Source: Pseudomonas sp. LD120 (GTDB lineage: Bacteria > Pseudomonadota > Gammaproteobacteria > Pseudomonadales > Pseudomonadaceae). Taken from it: a DNA stretch of 64,000 nt. The translations under genes were made by a program, and so were the position numbers. A model generated the notes under the pieces. That model saw only the letters and a program-made list of their open reading frames with translations, did no database searches and was not told the origin of the DNA. How positions within the stretch are numbered: the stretch's first letter is position 1; each line of letters starts with the position of its first letter. Below are positions 41,460-50,860 of the stretch, piece after piece. The stretch spans positions 1,922,001 through 1,986,000 of the forward strand of contig NZ_WVHL01000005.1 of the NCBI RefSeq assembly GCF_009861525.1. Direction: 5' to 3'.

Positions 41460-44400
41460 GTGAACCCAGCGCCCCTAGTCAGTATCGTCATCCCCGCCTT
41501 CAACCCGCGTTTCTTCAGCCAGGCCCTGGACAGTGCCTTGGCACAGACCTATCAGCCACTGGAAATCGTCGTTTGCGACGACAGCGCCGACGATCAGATC
41601 CAGCGTATCGTTGAAGCCGTCGCCGAGCCTGCGCACCCTGTGCGTTATCTGCGCAACCCACAACGCCTGGGGTTGCAGAAGAACGTTCTGCGCTGTGTCG
41701 AAGAGGCGCGTGGCGAACTGATCAAGGTGTTGTGCGACGACGATCGGCTGTTTGCACCCTGCATCGCCCTACAGGCGCCGGTGTTGATCGACAACCCGGA
41801 TATCAATCTGGTGTGCGCGCTACGGGTATTCAGTGACGCTGGGAACTTCATCCTGCCGCCACGGCTCGACAACTGCCGTTTCACCTACAACGATGCCGTG
41901 CTCAAGGGCGAGGACATGCTGGCGATCTTCGAGAGCACGCCGCGCAATTTCCTTGGCAACTTCAGCTCGGCGCTGATGCGTCGTGCTGATGTGCTGGAAC
42001 TGCTGCCGGCATTGATCCAGGAGGGCGCGGGTTTTGTCGCGCTGCTGGATTTCGCTCTGTTCATCTGTCTGATGCGCCGTGGCAATCTCGCGGCGCTGGT
42101 GACAGTGCTCAGTTGCGAACGCCTGTACCCTGGGCGCCTGAGCGCTACCCCGGAAATGCTCAAGCAGGCACGCAGTGAGTGGGAGTGGCTGGTGCAGATG
42201 CTGGCCGCCCGCAGCGGCGAGTCGGCGCCAGCGGCAGGCTGGGTACGGTATGTCGATATGGCCCGGGAGGCCGAGCAGCCGCGCAACTGGCAGGAGCTGT
42301 GCGTGACTCGGGTGCTGGGCAACCGCAGTACCGTGGTCGATGGCCGGGTCGGTGGCGAGAGCATCAGTTACGAGGATTTCTATCGGGAGTGGCTGTCGGT
42401 ACGCAAGTTCTCAGCAGTGGAGCGGCGGCTGATGTCTCAGCGCATCGACAGCTGGCCGCGGCGGGTGCAGCTGGTGCCGGTGGTCCTTGACTTTGAGGGC
42501 GATGGCGAGGCGCTTGCCCGGACTCTGGACAGCATTGAGGGGCAGTTGTTCGCGCCTGCCGCAGTGCTGGTGTTGTCGGTAGGCGAAGAGTCGGTGCGTG
42601 ATCGGGTTCTGCATCAGTCTCTGCGAGGCGACTGGGTGCAGCAGCTCAATGAGCTGCTGCCGCAGTTGGAAGGTGGCGACTGGTTCTATCTGCTGCAGGC
42701 TGGTGATCGCCTGCAGGCGTCGGCACTGTTGATCCTTGCCGAGCGCATTGCCAATACCCCGGCCATGCTCTGTGCCTACAGCGATGAAGGCGCGCTGGTA
42801 GAGGGTGAGTCGTCGGAGCCGGTGTTCAAGCCTGACTTCAACCTCGACCTGATGCGTTCCTATCCCTATGTCGGCCGTGCCCTGGCTTTTTCTCGCGAGC
42901 GTTTCATGGCCGAAGGCGGGTTCGATCCGCTCCATGGCGAACTGGCGCCCCATGATCTTCTCTGGCGGATGGTGGAGGCGGCCGGGCCCGGGACCATCGA
43001 GCACATTGCCGATATCCAGTTGGAGTCCGAGTTCAGCTTCGCCCAGTGGTTGTCCCGCCCCCAGGTGATCGAGGCCAGTGAAGGGCTGGTGACGGCGCAT
43101 CTGCAGCGGATCGGTGTGGAACACCGGATTGTTCACGATGACCTGCCGCTGCTCAATCGCATCGACTACCTGCATGGCAGCCGGCCGTTGGTGTCGATCA
43201 TCCTGCCGTGCGGAGACTCCCTGGCGACCCTGCAGCGCTGCGTTGAAAGCCTGATCGAGCAGACGGCCTACAACCACTACGAAATTGTGCTGGTGGATGC
43301 TGGCAGTCGCGACCCGGCCATGGCTGACTGGCTGAGGGCCATGGCCCAGTTGGGGGGGGCGATGCTGCGGGTTCTGCCTTATGCCGGTCCTCACAGCCAG
43401 GCTGCGCTGATCAATAGCGCGGCGCGCCAGGCACATGGCGACTACCTGTTACTGCTCAGCCCGGGGGCGCTGATCTGTAGCGGCGACTGGCTGGATGAAT
43501 TGCTCAATCAGGCCCAGCGTCCGGAGGTGGGGGTGGTGGGCGCGCGGATTTTGGCCGCCGATGGCTCCATTCTCCACGCCGGCCAGGTGCTGGGCATGGC
43601 CGGGCCCGTGAGTTCGCCCTTTGTCGGCGAAGCCATGGACGCCCGGGGCTACATGCAGCGCCTGCAAGTGGTGCAGAACTGGAGTGCGGTCAGTGACGAT
43701 TGCCTGATGGTGCGCAAGGAGGTCTTCGACAGCCTGGGAGGCCTGGATGAGCGGGCCTTCGCCGACGAGTTGGGTGCGACTGACCTGTGCCTGCGGGTCG
43801 ACCGCAATGGCTATCTGGTGGTCTGGACGCCTCACGCCACCCTGATGCTGCGGCCAGCGTCGCCAGCCGCTGACGACGGTGAGCGGCAGTTGGCCCGAGA
43901 GGCCGAGCAGGAGCGCTTCTACCAGCAGTGGATGGCGAAGATCGCTCGTGATCCGGCCTATAACCCGGCCCTGAGTCTGGGCTACTCCAGCTTCAGTCTG
44001 GAGCCGTCCTTGCGCAACAACTGGAATCCGTTCTGCAGTCGCGCCTTGCCCTTGATCCTCGGCTTGCCGGTCAACAGTTCCGCGGTCGGGCATTACCGGG
44101 TGACAGGTCCCCTGGCGGCACTGGAGGAGGCGGGGAGGGCGATTGCCCGGGTGGCCTACGAGTCGCCGTCCACGGTGGACATCGAGCGCTTGTCGCCGGA
44201 TACCATCATCCTGCAGTGCCGCTACAGTGAAGGGGCGGCCGGTGACATTCTGCGGATGAAAAAATATTCCAGCGCCCTGCGGGTCTTCGAGCTCGACGAC
44301 TACATCGTCAGTGCGCCGAAGAAAAATACCCACGCCCGGAACAAACCGGTGAACACCGAGCAGATGCTGCGCGAAGGCATCGGTTTGTGCGATCGCGTGG

Positions 44401-45032
44401 TGGTGACCACCCAGCCCCTGGCCGATGCCCTGTCGAGCATGCACAGCGACATTCGCGTGGTGCCCAACATGCTGCCGATGGAGCCCTGGGTTAACCTGGC
44501 CAGCCGTCGCGGGACCTCCAACAAGCCGCGCGTGGGTTGGGGTGGAGGCACCAGCCATACCGGCGACCTGGAAATCATCGCCGAGGTGGTGCGCGAGTTG
44601 GCCAGTGAGGTCGATTGGGTGTTCTTCGGCATGTGCCCCGATGCTCTGCGTCCCTACGTGCACGAGTTCCACTCGGTCACCAGCCTGCAAAACTATCCAT
44701 TCAAGCTGGCCAGCCTGAACCTGGATCTGGCGCTGGCGCCGCTGGAGTTTCATATCTTCAACGACTGCAAGAGCAACCTGCGGCTCCTGGAATACGGTGC
44801 CTGCGGTTACCCGGTGATCTGCACCGACACCGAGGCCTATCGCGGTTTCCTGCCTTGCACCAAGGTCCGCAGCAACAGCACCGAGGAATGGTTGCAGGCG
44901 ATCCGCATGCACCTGTCCGACCCGGCAGCCAGCTACCGCATGGGGGATGAGTTGCGAGAGGCGGTGCATCGCGACTTCATGCTGCGCGACGACAACCTGC
45001 GCCACTGGATGTGGGGGTGGTTGGCGGACTGA
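41460..45032 (+). CDS. Giant multidomain flagellin glycosyltransferase, Fgt1/FgtA-like
   Basis: The 1190-residue protein starts with a GT2 domain (VSIVIPAFNPRF; acidic motif at Asp93-95), continues with a second diverged GT-A region (about 345-560) and a third GT2 domain (about 575-830, RPLVSIILPCGDS and later GGLDERAF). It ends with a GT-B/GT4-like domain (about 855-1190, PVNSSAVGHYRV; PNMLPMEPW; EYGACGYPVICTD). Size, order and position between flgL and fliC match fgt1 of P. syringae and fgtA of P. aeruginosa, which attach rhamnose to flagellin Ser residues. Start is GTG at 41460. The third domain is closely related to one in the second giant enzyme at 51671. Confidence 0.85.
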   Translation: MNPAPLVSIVIPAFNPRFFSQALDSALAQTYQPLEIVVCDDSADDQIQRIVEAVAEPAHPVRYLRNPQRLGLQKNVLRCVEEARGELIKVLCDDDRLFAPCIALQAPVLIDNPDINLVCALRVFSDAGNFILPPRLDNCRFTYNDAVLKGEDMLAIFESTPRNFLGNFSSALMRRADVLELLPALIQEGAGFVALLDFALFICLMRRGNLAALVTVLSCERLYPGRLSATPEMLKQARSEWEWLVQMLAARSGESAPAAGWVRYVDMAREAEQPRNWQELCVTRVLGNRSTVVDGRVGGESISYEDFYREWLSVRKFSAVERRLMSQRIDSWPRRVQLVPVVLDFEGDGEALARTLDSIEGQLFAPAAVLVLSVGEESVRDRVLHQSLRGDWVQQLNELLPQLEGGDWFYLLQAGDRLQASALLILAERIANTPAMLCAYSDEGALVEGESSEPVFKPDFNLDLMRSYPYVGRALAFSRERFMAEGGFDPLHGELAPHDLLWRMVEAAGPGTIEHIADIQLESEFSFAQWLSRPQVIEASEGLVTAHLQRIGVEHRIVHDDLPLLNRIDYLHGSRPLVSIILPCGDSLATLQRCVESLIEQTAYNHYEIVLVDAGSRDPAMADWLRAMAQLGGAMLRVLPYAGPHSQAALINSAARQAHGDYLLLLSPGALICSGDWLDELLNQAQRPEVGVVGARILAADGSILHAGQVLGMAGPVSSPFVGEAMDARGYMQRLQVVQNWSAVSDDCLMVRKEVFDSLGGLDERAFADELGATDLCLRVDRNGYLVVWTPHATLMLRPASPAADDGERQLAREAEQERFYQQWMAKIARDPAYNPALSLGYSSFSLEPSLRNNWNPFCSRALPLILGLPVNSSAVGHYRVTGPLAALEEAGRAIARVAYESPSTVDIERLSPDTIILQCRYSEGAAGDILRMKKYSSALRVFELDDYIVSAPKKNTHARNKPVNTEQMLREGIGLCDRVVVTTQPLADALSSMHSDIRVVPNMLPMEPWVNLASRRGTSNKPRVGWGGGTSHTGDLEIIAEVVRELASEVDWVFFGMCPDALRPYVHEFHSVTSLQNYPFKLASLNLDLALAPLEFHIFNDCKSNLRLLEYGACGYPVICTDTEAYRGFLPCTKVRSNSTEEWLQAIRMHLSDPAASYRMGDELREAVHRDFMLRDDNLRHWMWGWLAD

Positions 45033-45299
45033 TCGTTCCCCGGGCCGGCGACTGCCATCGTCGTTGGCCGGTACGTTGGGCGACCCTCCGTCCGGGGGGG
45101 GGCTCTTGCTGTCTTGCGTGGCGCCTGCGGGCGCCGCGCACGCAATTGGCGCACTTCCTGCAAGTCCTCGGCAAATCGCCATAAATCCTTCACTGCGGCG
45201 CGGTGCAAGGGACCCTTTGGTTGCGATGAATGATCTGCATCTGGCGCCGCGTCGGTCCTGAAAGGGCTGGCCTGGCCCACGAAGAGCAAGAGGACAGCG
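45033..45299. other. 267-bp GC-rich gap between fgt1-like and rfbF genes
   Basis: No gene is credible here. It contains a run of nine G (about 45094-45102) and the hairpin GGCGCC-TGCG-GGCGCC (near 45120-45135). A promoter or attenuator for the sugar operon may lie here, but no consensus element is visible. Confidence 0.5.
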
Positions 45300-46073
45300 A
45301 TGAAGGCAGTAATTCTGGCAGGTGGACTGGGTACGCGAATCAGCGAAGAGTCCCACCTCAAGCCCAAGCCCATGATCGAGATCGGTGGCAAGCCAATTCT
45401 TTGGCACATCATGAAGCAGTATTCCGCCCACGGAATTCATGACTTCGTGATTTGCCTGGGCTACAAGGGCTACGCGATCAAGGATTTCTTCGCCAACTAT
45501 TTTCTGCACACTTCGGATGTGACCTTCGACATGCGCAACAATCGCATGGACGTGCATCAGAATTACAGCGAGCCGTGGAGCGTGACGCTGATCGACACCG
45601 GCGAGGAAACCATGACCGGCGGACGGTTGCGCCGGGCCGGACGTTACCTGCAGGAAGACGAGGCCTTCTGCTTCACCTATGGCGATGGCGTCTCCGATCT
45701 GGATATCGGTGCATTGGTGGATTTCCACAGGTCCCACGGCAAGCTGGCCACGGTCACGGCCGTGCAGCCCCCGGGCCGCTATGGCGCCCTGGATCGCGAT
45801 GGCGACCAGGTCCTGGGCTTCACCGAGAAACCCCGTGGCGACGGTGGCTGGATCAACGGCGGGTTCTTCGTGTTGTCGCCTAAGGTGCTGTCCTACATCG
45901 ATGACGATAGCACCACCTGGGAGGCCGAGCCGCTGATCCAGTTGGCCAAGGATCAGCAACTGAGCGCCTACGAGCATTCGGGATTCTGGCAGTCCATGGA
46001 TACCCTGCGGGACAAGAATCATTTGGAGCAGCTTTGGCAAAGCGGGGAGGCCCCGTGGAAGCAATGGGACTGA
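45300..46073 (+). CDS. rfbF: Glucose-1-phosphate cytidylyltransferase
   Basis: The 257-residue nucleotidyltransferase has the N-terminal motif AGGLGTRISEES and KPKPMIEIGGKP near residues 7-32, plus the metal-binding TYGDGVSDLD near 130. It makes CDP-glucose from CTP and glucose-1-phosphate, the entry to CDP-linked deoxysugars. AAGAGG precedes the ATG. The 3' end overlaps rfbG. This begins the CDP-sugar part of the island. Confidence 0.95.
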   Translation: MKAVILAGGLGTRISEESHLKPKPMIEIGGKPILWHIMKQYSAHGIHDFVICLGYKGYAIKDFFANYFLHTSDVTFDMRNNRMDVHQNYSEPWSVTLIDTGEETMTGGRLRRAGRYLQEDEAFCFTYGDGVSDLDIGALVDFHRSHGKLATVTAVQPPGRYGALDRDGDQVLGFTEKPRGDGGWINGGFFVLSPKVLSYIDDDSTTWEAEPLIQLAKDQQLSAYEHSGFWQSMDTLRDKNHLEQLWQSGEAPWKQWD

Positions 46074-47137
46074 GCCAGGAATTCTGGCGTGGCAAGCGGG
46101 TCCTGCTGACCGGCCATACCGGTTTCAAGGGCAGTTGGCTGAGCCTGTGGCTGCAAAGCCTGGGGGCCCAGGTCAGCGGATTCGCCCTGGATCCTGAGAC
46201 CGAGCCGAGCCTGTTCGAACTGGCCCGGGTGGCCGAAGGCGTCGACGATCATCGTGGCGACCTGCGGGATTTGGGCCGCCTGCTGGAGCTGATCGCCCAG
46301 GTACAGCCGGAAATCGTCCTGCACCTGGCGGCCCAGCCGCTGGTGCGTGAGGGCTATCGTGATCCGTTGGGGACCTACTCGAGCAATGTCATGGGCACCC
46401 TGAACCTGTTGGAGGCGATTCGTCAGGTCGGTGGGGTACGTGCCTGTGTCCTGGTGACCACCGACAAGGTCTACGCCAATCAGGAGTGGCTGTGGCCCTA
46501 TCGGGAGAATGAACCCTTGGGGGGGCATGATCCCTACAGTAGCAGCAAGGCATGTTGCGAGTTGCTGGCCCAGTCCTATGCCTCATCCTTCTTTGCTGCC
46601 GAGCGTTATGCCGAGCACGGCCTGGCCCTGGCCACGGCCCGGGCCGGCAACGTGCTGGGCGGTGGCGATTTCGCCCCCGAGCGCCTGATCCCTGACGTGC
46701 TCAAGGCCTGGTCGGCCGACGAGCCGGTGACCTTGCGTTATCCCCAGGCGGTACGTCCCTGGCAGCACGCCCTGGAGCCTCTGGCCGGTTACCTGCAACT
46801 GGCGGCCGGCCTGTACGTGAGCGGCCCGCAATACGCCGGGGCCTGGAACTTCGGTCCCGGCGAGCAAGACATGTGCAGCGTCGGTGAGGTAGTGGAGCTG
46901 CTGGCCCGGCACTGGCCCGAGGCCCCGGGCCTGCGGATCGAGCCCAGTGAACTGCATGAAGCGGGTCTGTTGCGGCTGGACAGCAGTCGTGCTCGCCAGA
47001 CGCTCGGCTGGAAGCCTCGCTGGACTTTGCAGCAATGCCTGGCGCAAACCCTGGACTGGCACTTGGCTTGGAAAAGCGGTGCCGACATGCGTGCCGTGAC
47101 CCTTGGGCAGTTGAACCTGTATCGGGGGGCGCTGTGA
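46055..47137 (+). CDS. rfbG: CDP-glucose 4,6-dehydratase
   Basis: The 360-residue short-chain dehydrogenase-type enzyme has the NAD motif TGHTGFKGSW near residue 20 and catalytic YSSSK in HDPYSSSKACC near 160. It makes CDP-4-keto-6-deoxyglucose. GTG at 46055 has GGGGAGG 5 bases upstream and overlaps rfbF by 19 bases; ATG at 46064 is an alternative. No rfbH (3-dehydrase) follows, so a 3,6-dideoxy product is not indicated. Confidence 0.93.
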   Translation: MEAMGLSQEFWRGKRVLLTGHTGFKGSWLSLWLQSLGAQVSGFALDPETEPSLFELARVAEGVDDHRGDLRDLGRLLELIAQVQPEIVLHLAAQPLVREGYRDPLGTYSSNVMGTLNLLEAIRQVGGVRACVLVTTDKVYANQEWLWPYRENEPLGGHDPYSSSKACCELLAQSYASSFFAAERYAEHGLALATARAGNVLGGGDFAPERLIPDVLKAWSADEPVTLRYPQAVRPWQHALEPLAGYLQLAAGLYVSGPQYAGAWNFGPGEQDMCSVGEVVELLARHWPEAPGLRIEPSELHEAGLLRLDSSRARQTLGWKPRWTLQQCLAQTLDWHLAWKSGADMRAVTLGQLNLYRGAL

Positions 47138-47694
47138 GCGAGTTCCAGGTCCTGGCTCTGCCGATGCCCGGGTTGTATGAGGTACGCCATAAACGCTTCG
47201 AAGATCAGCGCGGGCATTTCTCCCGGTTGTTCTGCGAAGGCAGCCTGAGTGCCTTTGGCCAGCCCTTTCACATCCGTCAGATCAATCATTCCTGCACGCG
47301 CGAGCGTGGCAGTGTGCGCGGCCTGCACTATCAGACCGCAGCGCGGCCCGAGGCCAAACTCATCAGTTGCTTGCGCGGTGAAGTCTGGGATGTCGCGGTG
47401 GACCTGCGCCCCGAGTCGCCGACCTTTTTGCATTGGCATGCCGAGCACCTGCGTGGCGGCGATGGGCGCAGCCTGTTGCTGCCGGCGGGTTTCGCCCATG
47501 GCTTCCAGGCCCTGAGCGACGACGCCGAGTTGCTCTACCTGCACAGCGCCGACTATGCCCCGGAGCACGAGGCCGGGTTGTCGGTGCTGGACCCGCGGCT
47601 GGCGATCAACTGGCCGTTGCCTGTCAATAATCTGTCGACCCGGGATGCCAGCCATCCCTTGCTCGATGACGCATTCGCTGGAGTTTCTCTATGA
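47134..47694 (+). CDS. dTDP-4-dehydrorhamnose 3,5-epimerase-like (RmlC family) sugar epimerase
   Basis: The 186-residue cupin epimerase has the family start GLYEVRHKRFEDQRGHFSR, catalytic His65 in GSVRGLHYQ, the basic residue in EAKLISCLRGEVWDV and a C-terminal LSVLDPRLAINWP. In this cluster the substrate is probably CDP-4-keto-6-deoxyglucose. The GTG start overlaps the rfbG stop (GTGA), and the next ATG overlaps its own stop (ATGA), so translation of three genes is coupled. Confidence 0.88.
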   Translation: MSEFQVLALPMPGLYEVRHKRFEDQRGHFSRLFCEGSLSAFGQPFHIRQINHSCTRERGSVRGLHYQTAARPEAKLISCLRGEVWDVAVDLRPESPTFLHWHAEHLRGGDGRSLLLPAGFAHGFQALSDDAELLYLHSADYAPEHEAGLSVLDPRLAINWPLPVNNLSTRDASHPLLDDAFAGVSL

Positions 47695-48917
47695 ATTGCC
47701 GCGGTTGTGGCGCTGGCCTGAGTCTGCCCCTGATCGACCTGGGCACCTCGCCGCCATCCAATGCCTACCTGCGTGCAGGGCAGTTGGATCAGGCTGAGCA
47801 ATGGGTGCCGCTCAAGGTCCAGGTCTGTCAGCAATGCTGGCTGGTGCAGACCGAGGATTACACTCGCGCTGATCACCTGTTCGACGCCGACTACGCTTAT
47901 TTCAGCTCGTTCTCCAGCACCTGGTTGCAGCATGCCCGGGACTACGTGGCGCAGATGGTCGAGCGTTTCGGCCTGGATGCCCGCAGTCGGGTGGTGGAAG
48001 TGGCGGCCAACGACGGCTACCTGTTGCAGTACGTGGCCCAGCGTGACATCCCTTGCCTGGGGGTCGAGCCGACCCGCAGCACCGCCCAGGCGGCGCGGGA
48101 CAAGGGCTTGCAGATCCGCGAGCTGTTCTTCGGCCGTGGCACCGCCGCGCAATTGCTGGAGGAGGGCTGGGCCGCGGACTTGATGGCGGCCAACAATGTG
48201 CTGGCTCATGTGCCGGACATCAACGATTTCCTCTGCGGTTTCGCTACGTTGCTCAAACCGACAGGGGTGGCGACTTTCGAGTTTCCCCAATTGCTGACCC
48301 TGATGGCGGGACAGCAGTTCGACACCCTGTACCACGAACACTATTCCTACCTGTCGCTGACCGCGGTCCTGAGCCTGTGCCAGCGCAACGGCCTGGAAGT
48401 CTTTGACGTCCAGACCCTGGCCACCCATGGCGGTTCTCTGCGGGTCTTCGTGCAGCGCATCGACGGCTTGCGCCGGCCGGTGCAAGACGGCGTGGCGCAG
48501 CAGTTGCTGTTGGAACAGCAAGCCGGGGTGAACACGCCCGAGTACTACCAGACCCTGGCGCCAGCCGCGCAGCGGATCAAGCACGAGTTGCTGCGCTTCC
48601 TGCTTCAGGCCAAGGCCGAAGGCAAGCGCGTGGTGGGCTACGGCGCGGCAGCCAAGGGCAATACCTTGCTCAACTACGCTGGGGTCAAGGCCGACTTGCT
48701 GGCCTGGGTCGCCGACGCCAGCCCGCACAAGCAGGGCAAGTTCCTGCCTGGCAGTCGCATCCCGGTGGTGGCACCCGAGCGCATCGACCAGGAGCAGCCG
48801 GACTATGTGCTGGTGTTGCCCTGGAACCTGTTGGGCGAAGTCAGCGAGCAACTGGCCCAGGTGCGGCAATGGGGCGGGCGTTTCGTGATCGCCGTGCCCG
48901 AGTTGACGCTCCTTTGA
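47691..48917 (+). CDS. Sugar C-methyltransferase (TylC3-like, with zinc-binding N-terminus)
   Basis: The 408-residue protein has the three-part architecture of NDP-keto-sugar C-methyltransferases. A zinc-binding domain uses CxxC pairs Cys3/Cys6 and Cys46/Cys49. A SAM domain carries VVEVAANDGY at 101-110. A C-terminal Rossmann-like C-MT domain follows (about 300-400). The catalytic-region motif YHEHYSYLSL is present near 215. Such enzymes add a methyl to carbon 3 of 4-keto-6-deoxy sugars. Here the substrate would be the epimerised CDP-4-keto-6-deoxyhexose, giving a branched sugar. Starts in an ATGA overlap with the epimerase gene. Confidence 0.88.
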   Translation: MNCRGCGAGLSLPLIDLGTSPPSNAYLRAGQLDQAEQWVPLKVQVCQQCWLVQTEDYTRADHLFDADYAYFSSFSSTWLQHARDYVAQMVERFGLDARSRVVEVAANDGYLLQYVAQRDIPCLGVEPTRSTAQAARDKGLQIRELFFGRGTAAQLLEEGWAADLMAANNVLAHVPDINDFLCGFATLLKPTGVATFEFPQLLTLMAGQQFDTLYHEHYSYLSLTAVLSLCQRNGLEVFDVQTLATHGGSLRVFVQRIDGLRRPVQDGVAQQLLLEQQAGVNTPEYYQTLAPAAQRIKHELLRFLLQAKAEGKRVVGYGAAAKGNTLLNYAGVKADLLAWVADASPHKQGKFLPGSRIPVVAPERIDQEQPDYVLVLPWNLLGEVSEQLAQVRQWGGRFVIAVPELTLL

Positions 48918-48922
48918 GCGGC

Positions 48923-49780
48923 ATGACACTCCTGGTTACCGGCGCCACGGGGTTTGTCGGCCGGCATCTGGTCGCGGCGTTGTTGTCCAGGGGATGCCGC
49001 GTACGTGCGGTGGCGCGGGATGCGGACAAGGCGCGGCAGATGCCCTGGTTCGACGCGGTGGAGTTTCGCGCGCTGGATGTGCATGACCCGCAGCTGGATG
49101 TCGCGGCCCTGGTGGACGGGGTCGATGCCTTGGCCCACCTGGCCTGGCCCGGATTGCCGAACTACCAGGCGCTGTTTCACCTGGAGCACAACCTGATGGC
49201 CGATTATCGCTTTATCAAGGCGGTGGTCGAGGCGGGGGTGAGCCAGGTGCTGGTCACCGGCACCTGCTTCGAGTACGGCATGCAGAGCGGACCTTTGACA
49301 GAGCAGACCGAGGCTCGTCCAGGCAATCCCTACGGCTTGGCCAAGCACAGCCTGCATTTGTTTCTACAAGCCCTGCAGCAGCAGTTGCCCTTCAGCTTGC
49401 AATGGGCGCGGCTGTTCTACCTGCATGGCCCAGGACAGAATCCCAAGAGCCTGCTGGCGGCACTGGATCGGGCCATCGACGCCGGTGATGAAGTGTTCGA
49501 CATGTCCGGCGGCGAGCAGTTGCGGGACTACCTGGCCATCGAGGAAGCGGCCGGCTACCTCGCGGCACTGCTGCGCCAGCGGACGTTTTCCGGGGTGGTC
49601 AATTGCTCCAGCGGCCGGCCGATCGCCGTGCGTTCCCTGGTGGAGCAGCGCATCGCCCAGCGCGGTTCGGCGATGCGCCTGAACCTGGGGCACTACCCGT
49701 ACCCGGACTACGAACCCATGGCGTTCTGGGGCTTGAACCAGCGCTTGTTGCAAATAACAGGAGCCGAACATGGCGCATGA
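48923..49780 (+). CDS. NAD-dependent epimerase/dehydratase family protein, probable 4-ketoreductase
   Basis: The 285-residue extended SDR protein has the nucleotide motif TGATGFVG at its N-terminus and catalytic Tyr/Lys in NPYGLAKH near residue 137. In the pathway context it would reduce the 4-keto group after C-methylation to finish the CDP sugar. ATG at 48923 is given; a TTG at 48914 overlapping the upstream stop codon is also possible. The next gene starts inside its last 11 bases. Confidence 0.82.
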   Translation: MTLLVTGATGFVGRHLVAALLSRGCRVRAVARDADKARQMPWFDAVEFRALDVHDPQLDVAALVDGVDALAHLAWPGLPNYQALFHLEHNLMADYRFIKAVVEAGVSQVLVTGTCFEYGMQSGPLTEQTEARPGNPYGLAKHSLHLFLQALQQQLPFSLQWARLFYLHGPGQNPKSLLAALDRAIDAGDEVFDMSGGEQLRDYLAIEEAAGYLAALLRQRTFSGVVNCSSGRPIAVRSLVEQRIAQRGSAMRLNLGHYPYPDYEPMAFWGLNQRLLQITGAEHGA

Positions 49781-50840
49781 GTTGTATCGGGTCGCCGACT
49801 TGCCGGTGTTGCAGAACCGTACCTTCGCCGATGCCCAGAGTGCTCGCGCCTCGGCTGCAGCGGACATCGTGCTGGTGCAGGATCTCAAGAGCGGGTTGAT
49901 CTTCAATCAGGCCTTCGATGCCGACAAGCTCAGCTACGACAGCGACTACCAGAACGAACAGGCCCATTCGGTGCAGTTCCAGCAGCACCTGATGGATGTG
50001 GAGGGCATCATCGCCCAGCACTTCAAGGGGCGTGAGCTGATCGAGGTCGGTTGCGGCAAGGGCTATTTCCTTGAATTGCTGCGCAGTGAGGGCTATGCCA
50101 TCACTGGGATCGACCCGGCCTACGAGGGCACCAACCCCGAGGTGATCAAGGCGCCTTTCACCCGTGGCCTGGGGCTGGCTGCCGAGGCCATCGTGCTGCG
50201 TCATGTGCTGGAGCATATTGCCGATCCGCTGGCCTTTCTGGCAGAGATTGCCGATGCCAACCAGGGCGGGCAGATCTATATCGAAGTGCCGTGTTTCGAC
50301 TGGATTCTCGAGCATCGCGCCTGGTTCGACGTGTTCTATGAGCACGTCAACTACTTCCGCCTCGAGGACCTGCAGCGCATGTTCGGCACCGTGCATGAGG
50401 CCGGGCACCTGTTTGGCGGCCAGTACCTGTATGTGGTGGCGGACCTGGGCAGCTTGACGTCGTCGTTGCCGGCGCCGATCCAGCCCTTGCAGATGCCGGC
50501 GGATTTCACCGCCAGCATCGAGTGCGCCAAACGCATCATCGGCTCGGCGCCGCACACCGCTGCCGGGATCTGGGGCGCGTCGTCCAAGGGCGTGATCTAT
50601 TCGCTGTTCCTGCAACGCGCGGGTGTGGCGGTGGATCAGGTCGTCGATATCAACCCGGCCAAACAGGGCCGGTACCTGCCGCTCAGTGGCATGCGTGTGT
50701 CATCGCCACAAGAAGCCATGGAGGCACTGCCGGCAGGCGCCAACCTGTTTGTGATGAATTCCAACTACCTCGAAGAAATCAAGCGCATGACCGACGGCCG
50801 TTATGTCTATCACGCCGTCGACAGCGCTTCGTTCAGCTAA
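49770..50840 (+). CDS. Second C-methyltransferase-type protein, lacking the zinc-binding cysteines
   Basis: The 356-residue protein has the same SAM and C-terminal C-MT layout as the upstream methyltransferase: LIEVGCGKGYFLELL near 90, a corresponding FYEHVNYFRLEDL motif near 190, and GIWGASSKG near 267. The N-terminal region has the shape of the zinc domain but no CxxC pairs. It may act on another carbon, methylate oxygen, or be a diverged partner of the first enzyme. It starts within the reductase gene and is therefore coupled to it. Confidence 0.8.
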   Translation: MAHELYRVADLPVLQNRTFADAQSARASAAADIVLVQDLKSGLIFNQAFDADKLSYDSDYQNEQAHSVQFQQHLMDVEGIIAQHFKGRELIEVGCGKGYFLELLRSEGYAITGIDPAYEGTNPEVIKAPFTRGLGLAAEAIVLRHVLEHIADPLAFLAEIADANQGGQIYIEVPCFDWILEHRAWFDVFYEHVNYFRLEDLQRMFGTVHEAGHLFGGQYLYVVADLGSLTSSLPAPIQPLQMPADFTASIECAKRIIGSAPHTAAGIWGASSKGVIYSLFLQRAGVAVDQVVDINPAKQGRYLPLSGMRVSSPQEAMEALPAGANLFVMNSNYLEEIKRMTDGRYVYHAVDSASFS

Positions 50841-50860
50841 TTTGCCATTGAGAACCGAAC

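Noticed and set aside
43449..46064. 871-codon open frame on the minus strand opposite the first glycosyltransferase gene and rfbF
   Set aside because: It is a mirror of GC-rich coding sequence: composition is low-complexity His/Gln/Arg-rich, it has no family features, and it crosses two well supported genes.
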